Positions 1-14,180 of a DNA stretch of 64,000 bases are shown piece by piece. The number at the start of each line of letters is the position of its first letter. Within the stretch, counting starts at the first letter, position 1. The stretch comes from Oxyruncus cristatus. Its lineage: Eukaryota; Chordata; Aves; Passeriformes; Cotingidae. The notes beneath the pieces were generated by a model. It saw only the letters and a program-made list of their open reading frames with translations, ran no database searches and had not been told where the DNA came from. Location of the stretch: positions 817,776-881,775 of the forward strand of contig VXAY01002359.1 of the NCBI GenBank assembly GCA_013399855.1. Direction: 5' to 3'. The translations under genes were made by a program, and so were the position numbers.

Positions 1-1852
1 CATATCCACACAACCAAACACACACTGTCAGGCATAAGGACAGACTTGGTTACAATTACTCACTCTCAGTATCAGTGTCGTACTCCTGGTGCAGCGATGC
101 TAAATTCAACACGACTGCTCTTCACAAAAGATCAAACTTACTGAGGAGACTGCTGGGGCAGAGCAGGGGTGGCACACACAAGGACTCGGGAATGGAAGCC
201 ACAGCATTTCCAGAGAGACACCTCGAGATGCCCTTTACCCGGCACAAACTTACCAGCAGACCTCACCACTCTGGGAAGCAGCACCCTCTGGCTTTCAAAT
301 CTCACATGTCAGCATCTGATTTGAAGAAACCACAAGCTTGAATGCCAACCCCGAAATGCTGCTGCACCCTGGTAGGAGATACTACCCTAACCAAGCAAAG
401 ACATCCTGATGAATCAGAGTTCACACGACTGCCAGCCAAGAGAAAGAGGCATGGTGAAAGGTTAAGAGAGGTTCACCTCTCCTGGGTGGGAAGGGACCTC
501 GATACCCTTGGGCTGTGGTAGCACTTGCTTGGGGTCTCAAGAGACAAGGATAAAATTAATCTCAAGAAATAACAGAGAAGATGGATTTATCATCCTATGC
601 CACATATAAATTTATCTGGTGATCTGGGAAGCACATCAAATGGCACTACAATTATTATTTGACATTAGAGTGCTGAAGAACTTGTTATCTACCTACGATA
701 CCTGACTTCTGGAAGCTCTGACCTGATCCAGAGAAGCAAACCACACCAGTATGAGTCCATACTTCAAAGGTAAATCTAATCCCACTTCCAACTTGACAAT
801 GCAGATAAAAATCTGAAGATGTTACACTACAATCAAAAGAATTCCAGGGTAGTTCTAAGTTTTTGTTTGTTTGTTACCAGAACCTGTTTAACCTATTTAA
901 AGGAATAAAGACATTTAAATTTGGCTCCTATTGACAATGTCTATCTCACCTTAACAACAAACACTGCAGCCCCAGAAGGGTTAATATTTCTGAGAAAGTC
1001 TTCAGAACAAACAGAACAGGAAATAGTGTTTCCTGCCAAACTGTCTGAAAGCAGTTGTACCGTTAGCACTTGCACTTTGCCGGTTGTATATTCCTGTTAT
1101 CTCACAGACAAACATGAAAAACCTAAAAAATCTCCTGAGCTGAGCCCATGATAACAGTAACGAGAATGTATTACTCCCCAGTCATGGTTCAATTTTTGTT
1201 TATTTTTGTATCCCTATGACGGACAAAAATATTTTTTAAATTGTCCTTGTTAGCTAAGGGCAGCAGGATCTGTTTGGCACACTGGTTATGGGGCACACCT
1301 GGAGCTCTGACACAGGCAAAAGAAACCAGACTATTCTCTTGCCTTATCTTCTTTACCCTATACAACAGCAATTAAACAATTGAAATCATAAGCTGCCTAT
1401 TGTTTCCATGTATTTTTCTTCTAGAAAGGAAAAAAACCTTCATAAACAAGAATTAGAGGAGACTGGTGTGCTAAATTAGCTAGGCTTTCGGTACTAAAGG
1501 CACCCATCTCAGAGTTCCCCTTGAGGCACAGCTGTGTCAGTACAAAAAGTTTTTGAATCAAAACCCAGCATTTAACTGGACTTAAAAGAGACACACACTC
1601 CAAAACGTGACACACACATACCCCTCTCACACCCTCCCACAAAAAACAGCTAAAGAAACAAACAGGAATATTTCCAAGCAGCTCCACACAATAGTGATTC
1701 AAAGGATCACCCCTCACAGCCACATTTGACAGACAAGGAAAAAGATTATCATTGTCTCCCTAAATATTCCCATTTAGTACCATCTACCTAAGTACTGTAG
1801 CATTACATGAAAACATATCTAATTCCACTGATTCAAGCCTCTAAGTAAATAT

Positions 1853-1928
1853 AGAAGGAAGGAAGAGGGGGATAGAAAAGGAAAAGAAAGGGTGGCAAGG
1901 AAGGAAACAAGTGAGAGGGGAAAAGGAA
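1853..1928 (+). repeat. Purine-rich (GA/GGAA) low-complexity tract
   Basis: The plus strand is almost entirely A and G over about 75 bases, with irregular GGAA, GAAA and GAGGGG runs. No clean repeat period is maintained, so this is low complexity rather than a microsatellite. Confidence 0.75.
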
Positions 1929-2984
1929 TTTATTTTCATACATAAGGAAATGAGGTTTATTTTCGTTTCTTTAGCTTTAATTCCTGCATTTCTTGCATTT
2001 TAAGCTATTAATAACCACACATAAAAAGACTTCTTGCTTTCAAAGGTTTTATCTTTTTAACTGTCAACAGTCAGTTGATGTGTGTCCTTCTGTAAAACTG
2101 CAGCTGCTTTTTCCGGGCAAAATGGCAAGGTCCTTTTTGCTGCTGTTCCTTGCCAGTGAGCTTCGTCTCATATCTGCTCCTAAAGCAGAACTGCCTTCAC
2201 CTTCACACCAGGGACACAATCAAGGCTTACCAGCTGAACTGCAAACTACGCAAGGTGGGTTCAAGACGAGCTGCTGGGGGCGATGTTAGATACAGTCACA
2301 CTCTAAGCAGCAACTCCTCATTGTGCATCACACAGGATTTATACCTCAGCTTTTCAAGCTCCACTTATAAGTAATTTGCTGACTGCCATTCTTTATCACA
2401 CAAAATCTTCCCCAAAATAAAGAAACTCACATTTTCATATCTGAATCCCTGCTGGAACCTTTAAGAGTAGGAATCAGGCTCTTCTGAAATACACACTAGG
2501 AAGTAGTGGTAGAAAACAGGAAACCAGAATTGTCAGGGCACAAAGACCAGGCAGAGGGACCCTTATACCTTGTTCTAGCACACCTCAGTAACCATCAGCA
2601 TGGAGTTTAAATGGCAAGTTGTCTCTTCCTAAAACCCCCCAAAAAATAAAGCATGCCACATTATTCAAAGGAAACCAGTGTTAGTCCTGGCAGCTAGCTA
2701 TTTACCTAAGTTGATTTTAAAATATATATAAATCTATTGATATATTCACACATCAAGACATGGAGTTGTCTTCCACACTATACTGAACTGGGAACCATTA
2801 GTACAGAAATCCTTTCAGGAAACAGACATAGGGAAGGTTCTTCTTTCAAGAAGAGTCACTGCTATTTGAATTATATTTTACCTGGTGAATTCAACCAGCA
2901 ATTATCAATACAAACCCATTTCTCCAATGTAAAACACTGCACTAGAGCTGGGAGAGAGGCCTATCACCAAACCCAAAGACTTTC

Positions 2985-3155
2985 CATGCCAGCACGGGGC
3001 GAGAGGCACGGCTGGGCAGAACAACACGCGAGAGCTGTTCAGTGAAGAGAAGGAGCAGAGAGAGTATCTCTCTGAAGAACTTGCGAGGAGCATTCCTGGA
3101 AGAAGTGGGTTTTAATGTGGCGTGGATGGCAAGCAACGATAGGGCGCCTGACACA
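2985..3155. promoter_or_regulatory. Small CpG-dense patch in CpG-poor surroundings
   Basis: About nine CpG dinucleotides fall in roughly 160 bases, including CACGCG and GGCGCC contexts. The neighbouring kilobases have only scattered CpGs. The patch lies in a GC-richer stretch that is open in frames on both strands. It could be a minor or alternative promoter, a germline-unmethylated regulatory element, or a more recent insertion that has not yet lost its CpGs. No TATA box or known element was recognised. Confidence 0.35.
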
Positions 3156-3594
3156 ACTGACATACTGTTCTCTGCACAGAGGGGCATTAAGAGAGGCTCA
3201 GAGACAAGTGGGAGAAAGACAAAGCACAACAAGGACTGAAGACTGGAAGGGGTGAGGGAAGCAAAGCCAGGAGTGGGCAGACCCAAGAATAAAAACATGA
3301 GAGTAAGATAATATTTAATTGCAACATACAGGCCATGCCTAGTGAATCTGAAGGGTTTTCAATGCAAGAACAAATTTAAAAAAAATAAAAGGAGATAAAC
3401 TTTATACCAGGGCAGGTCAGTTACTGAGTCCCACTGCTCATCCTGCTTATTGCAACGCAAGTAACTTGTAGCATCCACCGGAAAACCCTCAGCAAAAGTT
3501 TTCCCCTCACCCTTTCCGGAGAAAGGATACATAGAAGGCCAAAAAGTATTTCATTGCCAATGTTCACAGCAAGCTGGAACTATCATTGCTACAT

Positions 3595-3658
3595 TAAAAA
3601 AAAAAACACAAACAAAAACAAAACCCCACAAACAAACAAAAAACAAACACACAAAAAA
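3595..3658 (+). repeat. A-rich simple repeat (CAAA/AAAC-like)
   Basis: A run of A is followed by imperfect CAAA and AAAC units, with almost no G or T over about 64 bases. An old retroposon tail is possible, but no body of such an element is recognisable upstream. Confidence 0.7.
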
Positions 3659-6600
3659 TCAGACTTAAACCACTTGGATTTGGCATCTTTCACGAGCTTC
3701 AATTCTTTTTCAAATTCTACTGAAACACAGAAATGACTGAGTATATATTTGAAATATATAAAGATGTAACAGGAGGTTTCTGAGAGACAACTGAAGAAAA
3801 GTAACCATCTACCTTGACTGCAAGGGGTTTTTTTGTTTATATTAGAGATTTCCTAATGTTGCTGTTAAACCACAGGTTAGTATTTGACCAGGAAAGAGAG
3901 TAAGCTAACTTTCTGCTCATGTATCTCCTGAATTTCTGTTTGGTAGGTTCTCCTAACAAACCTCCAAAACAGTTCTGATTCTAGAGAAGCTGTGAGGATA
4001 AACTCATGCAGCACCGAAGAGACCAGCATAATTCAACCCTCCTTAATGTTGTATGACTTAGTTTCCACCAGTGCTTGCAATTTTAGCTGTTTAATGGGAG
4101 GGTGTCAGCAGAACAGAAGCAGTGTGCAATCACACAGCTCCAAGAGAAAAACAACTGTTACTCGTGTAAAAGGCAACTGTCGCCTAACTGAGATGTGAGC
4201 TTTGAAACAGGCAGATGCTTTTTAGTAACTTGCTTTCAGACCAGCATTGCTACTGTAATTGCTCTTTATCCGCTGCTGGAAGTCCACCTGCTACACGTGA
4301 ATGGAAGGAAAAAAAGTTTGCCTATATACTGACAATAGAAACATGATAGCTCAGCACATATTTCAGTATGCATTGCAAATATGTGAATACAAAAAGTACA
4401 GACCACATGATATTCTAGAATAAATATCAAAGTCTGCTCATTACTGCTTTTAATACTTACTCATCACTCCCTTTCTCTCTGCACACAGAATCAGAGGTAT
4501 GACTCTGGATTTGTTTTCCCAAGGTCAATACGCAGTTGTTCTGTACGATGAACTTTCACGTATTTTGTTCCATATAGCTTAAAGTTCCAAGCCATGAAAC
4601 AGTTCTATCCCAAGGATGGCCAAATTTAGGCCCCTGAACCACTTTTAAGACTTGAGACCACTTTTGAGGCTTTTCTAACTAACAAAAATAGAAGGAAAAA
4701 AAAAGAAGCCAGGAAAAAAAAAGGCTGTACACTTCTATCTTCAAAGAGAGACTGAGATTGCTACAAATACCACAAGTTATTTATGGCGTGTGAAATGCAA
4801 CGGAGGCATTCCTAACAAAAGACATCAAGCCTGGCCTGTGCCATGGTACTTGCACAGCAATGGAGAAAGTTCTTCCACGGGACAGACTCCAAAGATGACT
4901 TATTATCTAAACCAGCACAGTCCAATCAATAGCACCCAGGCTGACTTCAGACCTTCACTTTCACTCAGACTCAACAAGCTCTGAATCCTTTCTCCTGTGC
5001 CTACTCATAGCATGGAAAGCAGTGCTGTATTTGCTTCCAAAGGGGAGAGAATGGAGATATGGAGGACTGGCATCCTGCCCTCCCTCCAGCTGCACATACA
5101 TTTTGCACAATATCTGGGTATAAGCAGCCTCTCCCTCATCTGTTCTGCTGACTTTTTTTGCTTGGACTCTCTCAGGGCTGCCAGAGCTTGCACAGGGCTA
5201 AGAGGGCAAGAAGGCGGTGGGTGGAGAGAGGGTAAGGAGGAAGCTGCAACAAATACCTCACAGTGGAAGAAAGGGATGGATAAAGTAGTTTCAGGCTTCG
5301 TTACATGCCACTGTGGCCAGAAGGTACCACAGCAGTCTTTGCCCTGGCTCTCCTTGTGTCCCTTCTGTCATACACCTTAGGGGACACATCATCTGCACAC
5401 CAGAGCACCCCAGTGTGCTCACTTCTCCTGCCCTGCAGCTGCACCAAGCCCACCACAGTCAGGGGTCAGGAGCACCCTGGAGCCAGCATAAAGACACTTC
5501 CTCTGGCTCAGTCACTCCACGTGGGAGTAGAAGGTCCCAAGTCTCTTCTCCCACCCCACTCCCCAGAAAATACTTGCACAGGTATCAAAATACTCTACAA
5601 ACACTTGGATCTGTCTAAAAGTCCAACATAAACCAGACATAAGAGAGAACAGAGAGAGGGTCTAGGGTAGGGAAACAGCTGATGGGCAGGAGGGAGGGGA
5701 ACCAGGGCAAGAACTGAGGAGGTGCAAGAAAAGCAGGGCTTGGGCCCAGCATCACAGACCAACAGAGGTAAAGGCCCACACTAATCCCAACCAGGCTGTC
5801 CTTCAGAGCTTTCAAGTGGCAACCATTTTATTGGTCCTACATTGCATTAATTGTAGTCAGAGAGCAAACACAGAAAACTGATCAGAAGAAAGGCAAGAAG
5901 AACTAATCCTACATGTTAGAAGAAATATAAAGCAGTTCATAGAAATGACACTGTACACCAGAAAACCACTGGTAACCCTCTACAGTTCTTAAAGGACTCC
6001 ACTAACTCATGCCAAACACAAAACTCTGGTTGAATTTCAATGGACAATGTTTCGGAAGACAGAGGCATTTGAGTGGGGAGGGCAGGATTTGAAAGCCAGT
6101 AAGGTTTACAAAGCTCTCAAAATTGCCCCAAAACCTGGCAAAAACTCAGATCCCAGGAGAGCTTTCTCACACTTTAAAAATGCATTTTCTTCAAACCATA
6201 TCAACCTCATCCCCCAACATAAGAGAAAAGCCTGACCTAGAACAAAGATCACTGAGGAACTTGCACCAAAACAGACACATTTAACCATTAGTTGAGCTTC
6301 CAGATGGCTTTTGGAAAAAAAGATGTTTCTAGGTTTTGCCTCTGCAGAGCCATTGTGCTTCTGATGTGGCAACCTTTTAACTGAGCCCTTGGAAAAGCAG
6401 AGGTATTTGTTATGAGACACCTGAGAGTCCAGAATTTCATTTTTGCCTGTAACTTAGAAGTACACTCCTCAGAATCAGCTGACATACATCAACCTTCTCA
6501 AAATTGCCAAAGCAGGTACATCTAGCAGCAAACATGCATGGGCAAGCAATGCACTTAGATGATGACAGTTCAAAAACTAAAATCCGAACATAATAGATTT

Positions 6601-8766
6601 TCTTCCTCTTTGCTGTTCTAAACATCCAGTTTCAGAGAGAATGTTTTTGTATTACTCTTCCTGATAAAGAGTAACACATGAAAAAGGAAGCTTTTTTCCC
6701 CCTCTATCATATCCCATTCCATTGCTTTCATTAAATTTCATTATATCTACGTCATTTAATTTAGGTCAACGTGTCAAAGTAAGCTACAATCATGTTTATT
6801 TTAAGTCCACAAACATTACTCTCCTACCTGAACAGTCCATTTCATACTCCGTGACAGAATTGTTTTGTACTTCCTCCACACCACATGAAGTCAGAAGCAG
6901 GGAACTACACTCAAGAAAATCACTACAATGTTGACTAAACTTCCGTACAACGCACATTATACCACTGCACCATAGCAATAGTGGGAAGAAAATCTAGTAG
7001 TAAGTCAATTGTTACTTAATAATGAGTGAATTAGTAATTTAATATGTAATACAATATATCTTTTTCAATTTTTGAGATTTTGGTTTTTTTTTCCTTCGAG
7101 TCTGCAAAGATAAACCCATGTTTCATGGAGGTAGCAGAAGACTCCTGTTTCAGGGAGGTATCCATTTCCATTTCCCTATATTTGCCTGGGACCCTAATGA
7201 CCGTAGCCACAGTTCACACTGCTGTTTGCACAGTATGAACCGGCACATGTCACAAATGTATCCAGATTTCCTCATCTGATGTGTTTTTACACAAGCTTAA
7301 AGCACATCTACATTATGTCATCTCCAAACATTACACTGTGTTTCAAAACATGCAGTATTTGGGTTCCAGCTGAAAAGCAACATTACAGTACCCAGGCAAA
7401 GAGGCTGGATATTAACTCCCAGAGTACAAGCTGGAGAGGAGAGGCCGGGCAGCACCATCCCTCCCCAGTGCTCCAAGGGAACTCTCCCCTTGGGTTTGCA
7501 AAGCACTGTGTAAAATTTAAGAACAAAGAAGCCACACTGACCCCTTTCCTGCATGTATCATGAAGAAAACACCAGAGCCAGAAATGACGAATAATCTACT
7601 CAAAATACATTTAAGCAATGCATTTAGTTTGTGATAATGCATCACTGACATGAAGGAGAAAAAATAATAGACTACTGCCTTGTGTCCCCAAACTAAAAAA
7701 CAGAGGACGGAAAGGGAGGGGTGGGAAGTGAAAAAAAAAGAGAAGTAGAAGAGAAACCTTCCCAGCTCCAGAAGGCTTCACTGACACACATCACCATTTA
7801 GCACTAATGCAGCTCAATACCCTCTTATTACACTGGTATTTGGAGCCTGTTTGTGTTTTGCCCAGAAAGGGACAACGTGAGCTGAAGTCATTTAAACTAC
7901 ACAAGCACACAAAGGGCAGGCAGCCTTCAGTTTTCTTATATTTTACAAGAGAGGGAAAAATTCGCCCATGTCAGTAATGAGAACGGTAGGGAAGACTATG
8001 AAACCAGGCAAATTATCCATCCATATGGGGCAGGATAGCCTGTGATGTGGATAAACCTAGAGGCAATCTTTCTATGGCTTTTACTATAGATTTATTGCAT
8101 GATCTTGGGCAGTTAGCTCCTGGTGTTTTGTTTTTCTAATCAACAAAAACCGCTAAAGTTGGTATGAAACAAACAGCAAGTATAACGTAGATTCAGAAAA
8201 TTACTGTTGAGTTCAGTGAAATGCAGGCAATCCTAAGCTGGAAACATTATACACACAGCAAGCAAGTCTTCATTATTTGTGTAATAATCACATCTGTGTC
8301 ACTACTTCATAGGCTTTTGACCTTGTGCTAGAAAAGTTACAAATATGTTTTGACTTCTGGAGGTGACACATGCACTGCAGAACTGCCTTTTATAAACCAC
8401 AACAATATTAAACCTTCTCTCTGCATATCCATCCTCTTCCAAAGCCAACACAAGGCTTAGTTTTCCATATTCTCCTTCTCTTCTCTACTACTGTTCATTC
8501 TCCCTCCCAAGTTCCCTTATTTAACCTTGTAGGCAAAAAAAGAAAAAAGTTAATGCAACTTCTATAAACTGAGAGCATTTTGAGTTACTCAAGCTGACTC
8601 ACTTCCCGTGAATTTAAAACAAAGTGTTAGTCAAGAGACAGATGCAAGACAACAGTAAAAACTCTGCATTTAAATCCAAGTGTCTGGGTCTCCCTACCTA
8701 CTAAATGACTGCCCTGGGTTGCATATTAAGGGCTTATTTACAGAAGTTATTCACCAACCTGACGTA

Positions 8767-8955
8767 TCTTTCTTGCAGGTCTCTTTGTTTCTTTCCTTCG
8801 TTTTAGTGTCTTCTTCAGTCTCTCTTTCCCCACAAAGTCTTTCCTCTTTTCCCCCATTTTCTCCAACGCTTTTCACTTCTTTCTAAACCATTTTCTTCCC
8901 TTCTCTGTCTCCACCCTCTCTGAGGCTCTCTTCTCTTATCTCCTTCTCCTCATTT
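8767..8955 (+). repeat. Pyrimidine-rich tract
   Basis: Nearly 190 bases of the plus strand are dominated by C and T in irregular TTTC, CTCT and TCCT groups, with a few purine interruptions. It is low complexity with no fixed period. Open frames across it are compositional artefacts rich in S, F and L. Confidence 0.65.
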
Positions 8956-11900
8956 CTGCATCAATTTAATCCCCAGTGCCAGTCTCAGATGAAGTTCCCA
9001 GAATTGCTCAGGAGCAGACTTTGCTCCTTTTGTCTGCCTGCAGAGGAGGGAGCCCAGCAGCTGGAGAATGTGCAAGTGATGCATTCTTGCCTGTGCCCTT
9101 TGCTTGGTTTGCCCTTACATCTGGGTTCCAGCAGCCAGCTGAAAGCGATCAGATCCTTGCCAGGGCCAGAGGAAGTGTCCTTGGGATACCCCAGCTGAAA
9201 ACCAGCTACAAAATTACTCAACAGACACTTCAAAATAAATTAAAAAAAAAAAAAATTGTTGAGAAAGGAGACTACTAGCAAATGACGCAGGTCTTGTCCT
9301 TGACCAGGTAAGGGATGTTGCACAGTATATTAATGAAAGATAAACTTTTGAGTGTAGATTCATGAAAAGAGTTCACAGGTAAATTTGAAATATAAACAAG
9401 TTGTTTAATACTTCAACATTGCACTGCATTCCCAGAAGGTTGCTAATGTTCTAAATATGCCTGGCAAGTTGTCTGCCCTGAACAAACCGTAACTTATCTC
9501 AAATGCAAAGGCTCGAAATAACAGAACTACCAGCTCTAGACTGCAGATAATATTCCCTTATGCCTGTGTCATGAATAAACCCTCTCTTCTCAACCACTAG
9601 AATGGTATAAAGCTTCCTCTGTACACACATGCTTTTAAGATTCCTTCACCAGGTTATCACCTTGGTCTTAACCAAACAAAACAAAAAAATAAGAATGAAC
9701 CAACATATTAAGAGATCTGCAGGGAAACAAGACAAAAAGATCTAGTAGGTGGTCTGTGAAGACAGTGCATGCACACCTCTGTACAAGCACACAGAGTCTA
9801 TTTTGTATAGAGTGGTGTACTCGCTATCTGTATAAATGCCTACGTCGGTTCACCCTCGACAGTAGATGTCAGAACATCCTCAGAAGAAAGGAGCCTTTCA
9901 CAGCCCAGTGTGTCTTTGAAATAGCTCAGTTAACACTGTGCCTTCTCAACAGATGATGTCTTCAGTGTCATTTCTTTCACAACATGGAAGTCCAATTCAA
10001 GCATGATCATCTAACAGGAAAAGGCCACGCAACATGGCCCTACAGAGCACGGGGAGTCAAAGCTCTGTTAAGGCAGTGGGTGCTCTTTGTGAGACTGCAA
10101 ACAATACACGACTCTTCTTGAGAGACTACAATACACCACTGGAGTCACAAACAGCTTTATTACCTACACAAAACTAGAAATATACAACTACAAATAGAGA
10201 CTTCATTATTTGTAAAGAACATGCCACATAATATACACACTGGAAACTAAGGGAATCTGTTCTTTTAGGGAAGAAGTATAGTGGCCCCAGCCAATGTAAA
10301 AAGGAGAGAAACCCATTTTGCATGGAAGAGAGAGCTGTGTAATCTGGCCTTCCACTCCTGAGAGAAAGCCAGTACTCAGCGATCAGACACCACAACTCTC
10401 TGTGCTTGGCTGCAGAGTGATGGAAAGAAACCTCTGCCAAAAAAAAGACACGTGGAGCTACAGCCCAATTCCAGACTACTATTAACTTGTTTAACTATGG
10501 AAGAGAGATGAAGAGCAAGACCCGCCTCAGCTCTTTTATAAAAAGTGTCACAATACTTCATGTAAAGGATGAGGACTGTAGCCAGCAGTACTTAGCCAAA
10601 TTAATTGAGACCTGGAAAAAATAGCATAACATAAAGTTTAGTATTAGCTAAGCAGCTAGGAAGCTGATTTCTAGGAGCACTTACTGGCACATCCCCATTT
10701 AAAAAACTTCCAGTAAAACACTGCTGCTCTTACAGACATATTAATTTCCCTTTCTTGTGCACAGCTATTCAGCTCTCCTGGGCAGTGGCAGTGACTGTTC
10801 ATAAAGCAACTTTCAAACAAGTGTTTTCTATTAGAAGAGACAAAGAATTTCACGACAAAGTTTCAAAATACAATAAATAATTCACCTTCTAGATGATACT
10901 GATCTATTTCACTGGCTAGTTTGGTGAATTGCCATTCCTACTTGAAAGCTTAGTGAGGCACTTATGGAAACAACCTGAAGTACTGCCACACACCATTCAC
11001 ACCTGTTAGCACCACTCCTTCCACCTGCTGAAGAGCTGGGTAATTAATGTGGAATATCTTACTAATGCCAAAACACTGCAGTTACTACCCCTACCAGCAA
11101 GATACACAGATATATTCCACCCTCAACCTCTGTTTCACTCTCTGTCTTTCAGGGCACTGCAGATACAACAGCCAATGGCAAACATCCTTACTTTTGCCAA
11201 TGCATTTTTCCTGATTATGACACCTTTTTCTTTCAACAAACAGATTAGTGTGCTGTAGCAACTGTTTGTCCCCTATTAAATGGATAAATATCAGCAAAAG
11301 TAAACGCAAAGTACACAAAAGAAGAAGCAATCTATATGAAGACAGAAAAGAACTAAAAAATACAACACTCCACTTTTCTTTAAGATAGTTTAAACATCTG
11401 ATCCTTAGGATCTTACCAAACTGCTAAGATAAGAACAACGTCTAGCATGGGTGCTGTTCAAATTCTACTAACAAAGGTCCAGCTGCAATTCAATACAGGA
11501 CATATGAAAAAGCAGTACCAGAAAGCTTAATTCTTTACACATTGCACCTAAACAGTATCTATACTTTGTAGCAGCCCATTATCTGCATAGTCTTGACAGC
11601 AGCTGTGACAACTTTCAGGACACTTCAACACTAGCCACATTTAGTCTAACTGGAATATGAGGTGATGATACATCCAGGGCAAGATGCATTCAGAACCAAT
11701 ATATCTCCTTGAATATCTGGTAAAACTGGTACAAAAAATCAGCTCAAGTTCAGCCAGAAATTTCATGTCCTGTGGGACTTTTTCACAATAGCAATAGAAC
11801 AGCTTTACAAAAATGGCTGCACCATCCCAGTGTCCCATGTGCAAGGCACAGAAGCCAGATGTTATGGATCCAGAGGCAACAATCACTGCCCAGTACAGAA

Positions 11901-13284
11901 CATCACAGCCCTACGTGGTAGCCTTAAAACTGCAAACCTGGTTAGCCAAGATATAATGGTTAATTCTGCTCATTCTAAGCTGATGAGACAAAAAGATTTA
12001 ACCCTGAAGGCAGCTGCTTTGTAATCCATCATGAATCCTCAGCATAAAGTATTTTATAAAACTTTGCCTTTCACAGACAACATTACTGCCAGCCCAAAAA
12101 AGTATGGTAAAAAGATAGTAACTTCATTAAGTTCCCCAGAGCCATACATATTCAACACAGTGAGCAACCCAGACTTCAGAACCATTGTGCCTGCTGGTGA
12201 ATAAAATGCAACATCTGGAAGTCCCTAAGTGCTCCCACTGAGCGGTATAACTGAAACCAGAATTTTGTCTGGTAGCTTCAAATTTTAACTTCAGTATCTT
12301 TAGAAGACCATCTTTGCAGATCTGACTGCATTTGCCTCAGATATTGAATCAAAAGCCCAGATGAAATCCAGCACCAGTATGTTTCATCACTCGACAGGAA
12401 TTCAGCCTCTCAGAAGTCACAGATGATTCTCGCCACCCTACAACTGAAGTCTCGATGTTTTAAAGACAGACTGAATAAAATACAATGCAAATACAGGTGC
12501 AGTAATCAAATACCATATTCTTAAGTTATCAGGATAAGATTTGTTAGCAACACATTAAAACCCATACTCTTCTCAAGGGAACCCAACAATCAAATTCAGA
12601 TTTGCTTCATCAATTTAATTGTTATTTTTCTGCATTCTTGGAGCAGAGACATAGCAGAGTAAAATATACTTCTAACAGAACTTCGTTTTTAATACTATAA
12701 AATGCAATAAGACAATACAATAGTTTAGCCAGTATACGGATTGAAATACACCCTCTGGGAGGACAACTACTCAGCACAGCGTTTGGTGAAAGCCCAAACC
12801 AACCGTGATGGTTCCTAGAAAGTTTCCTCAAAACTGCATCGGCACAGTATATCCTGTTTGACCATGGGTCAAATTCTGATTTCTGTGCCCAGAGGGCAGG
12901 ACCACGTAAATCTGTCGGCAGTGCAGTTGAACAGACACTTCATGATTTGACAAGATATCACATACAAGGTTTGTGGGAAGTCAGGAGAAACAAGTAGGTT
13001 CTTTTAAGCTTTCACATGTCTGAAGTTTGAGAATGCTTCATGAAGACCTTCAAAGCTGATTGCAAAAGCACTTCAAACCCAGCGAGGTAAAGAAAACAAC
13101 TCACATTTGGTGTACAAATAGCTAGGAACCATGAACTGGCTGCTGTCTCCAAGCACAGCAGTCATTTTAGCTCTACTCTTCATTTGTACTGGGTGAGACA
13201 GCTCAGAAGATGGAAAATGCCCACGAACTTCATGGGAACACAGTTGTGGAGTTATTTTCTGTTTTACGCAAAGAGAGTGCATTG

Positions 13285-13323
13285 CATTTAGGCACTGCCT
13301 AAGGCAGTGCCATTTAGGCACTG
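13285..13323. repeat. Overlapping palindromes with a 13-base direct repeat
   Basis: Positions 13291-13311 form a perfect odd palindrome: a 10-base arm GGCACTGCCT, one central A, and the inverse arm. A second palindrome, TTAGGCA-C-TGCCTAA, occupies 13288-13302 and overlaps the first. The 13-mer CATTTAGGCACTG occurs at 13285-13297 and again at 13311-13323. The centre contains GCCTAAGGC, which fits the AP-2 consensus GCCNNNGGC, and the arms resemble NFI half-sites. The cluster lies about 450 bases from the edge of the CpG island. It may be a transcription-factor site cluster or a hairpin-mediated duplication. Confidence 0.6.
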
Positions 13324-13889
13324 GGGTAAACTTTGGTGAATGATGACCTTTCACTTACAACTTTCTCTCTTTCAGCCTTTTAGTCTATTTCATGAACTGT
13401 GCTGCCTGAAAAACTAGAAAAGGAAAATATTTATCTGAAATAAAATGATTCACAGAAATGATATGCTTAATCATCTAAGAAGGAGTCATATATCTCTGCT
13501 AACACATAGCTTTAAATCCAAAGGGAACTTAATATAAAAATGGTTAATAAATGACTCATAAATGCCTAGGGATTTGAGAAGGCTAGTGGATATTTCTCTG
13601 TGAACCCTAACAATTTGACATCTACGCCTATCAGCTAAGGACTTACATGCAACTGCGCAAAGGGAAGAGAAAATACTGTAGTAACAGTTTACAGCCCTTT
13701 TGTGCTGTTTCACTGATGGGAGAGGGGATGAATGCAACGCGTTTCAGGAATGAACGCTGCTAGAAGAGCGGAGTCAGTGTTTCTGTGCCATTTCAGGCTT
13801 CCTCCGTGGGGTTTCCAGCGGAAATCACCACGGAGCGCACACGCATCGCAGTAGCGATGGGTACACACGGGCTGTGCAGCACCGATAAC

Positions 13890-13898
13890 TCACGTGAC
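13890..13898. promoter_or_regulatory. E-box, TCACGTGAC
   Basis: CACGTG flanked as TCACGTGAC lies in the left flank of the CpG island. The core is the USF, MITF/TFE and MYC-MAX E-box, and the flanks approach the lysosomal CLEAR-type motif. Occupancy is inferred only from the match. Confidence 0.5.
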
Positions 13899-14180
13899 TG
13901 GCACACACCGGGGCAGCCGGAGCCTCCGTCCCGGCCCCCGAGCACCGGCGCTTGTGCTGGCACCGGCAGCGCGCTCTCCGGGATTCACTGCGTCTGCCCC
14001 TGCGAAGCTCAGCCAGAGGAGAAGATAACGGGCGCAGCCGAAGGGAGGATGCGGGCAGCTGGCATTCGCCCCCGAGAGGAGCGAGGGCCGCCAGCCGCCG
14101 TCCGCAGCACGGGCGCGGGGAGGCGCGGACCGGAGCACCGCAGCACCAGGCGAGCGGCTGCGCTGCCCGCGGGCTGCTCC

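Larger units (their letters stand above)
1..13739. other. AT-rich non-coding DNA, intergenic or intronic
   Basis: No open frame here is longer than about 120 codons, and none shows a recognisable domain or a convincing pair of flanking splice sites. The sequence is AT-rich and poor in CpG, as expected for vertebrate intergenic or intronic DNA. The small features that stand out are listed separately: a purine tract, a CpG-dense patch, an A-rich tract, a pyrimidine tract and a palindrome. Stretches around 5.0-5.6 kb and 9.0-9.2 kb are somewhat richer in GC and open on both strands, which reflects composition rather than coding. If the CpG island at 13.7-14.9 kb is the promoter of a minus-strand gene, this block would be its transcribed region. 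The sequence does not decide that. Confidence 0.6.

Noticed and set aside
4610..4680. Short repeated ACCACTTTT words resembling the end of a hAT-type transposon
   Set aside because: No terminal inverted repeats or 8-base target duplication could be found.
9243..9255. Poly-A run as a retroposon tail
   Set aside because: Only 13 A, with no recognisable element body or target duplication. Similar runs at 38223-38238 and 50274-50287 (T) were treated the same way.
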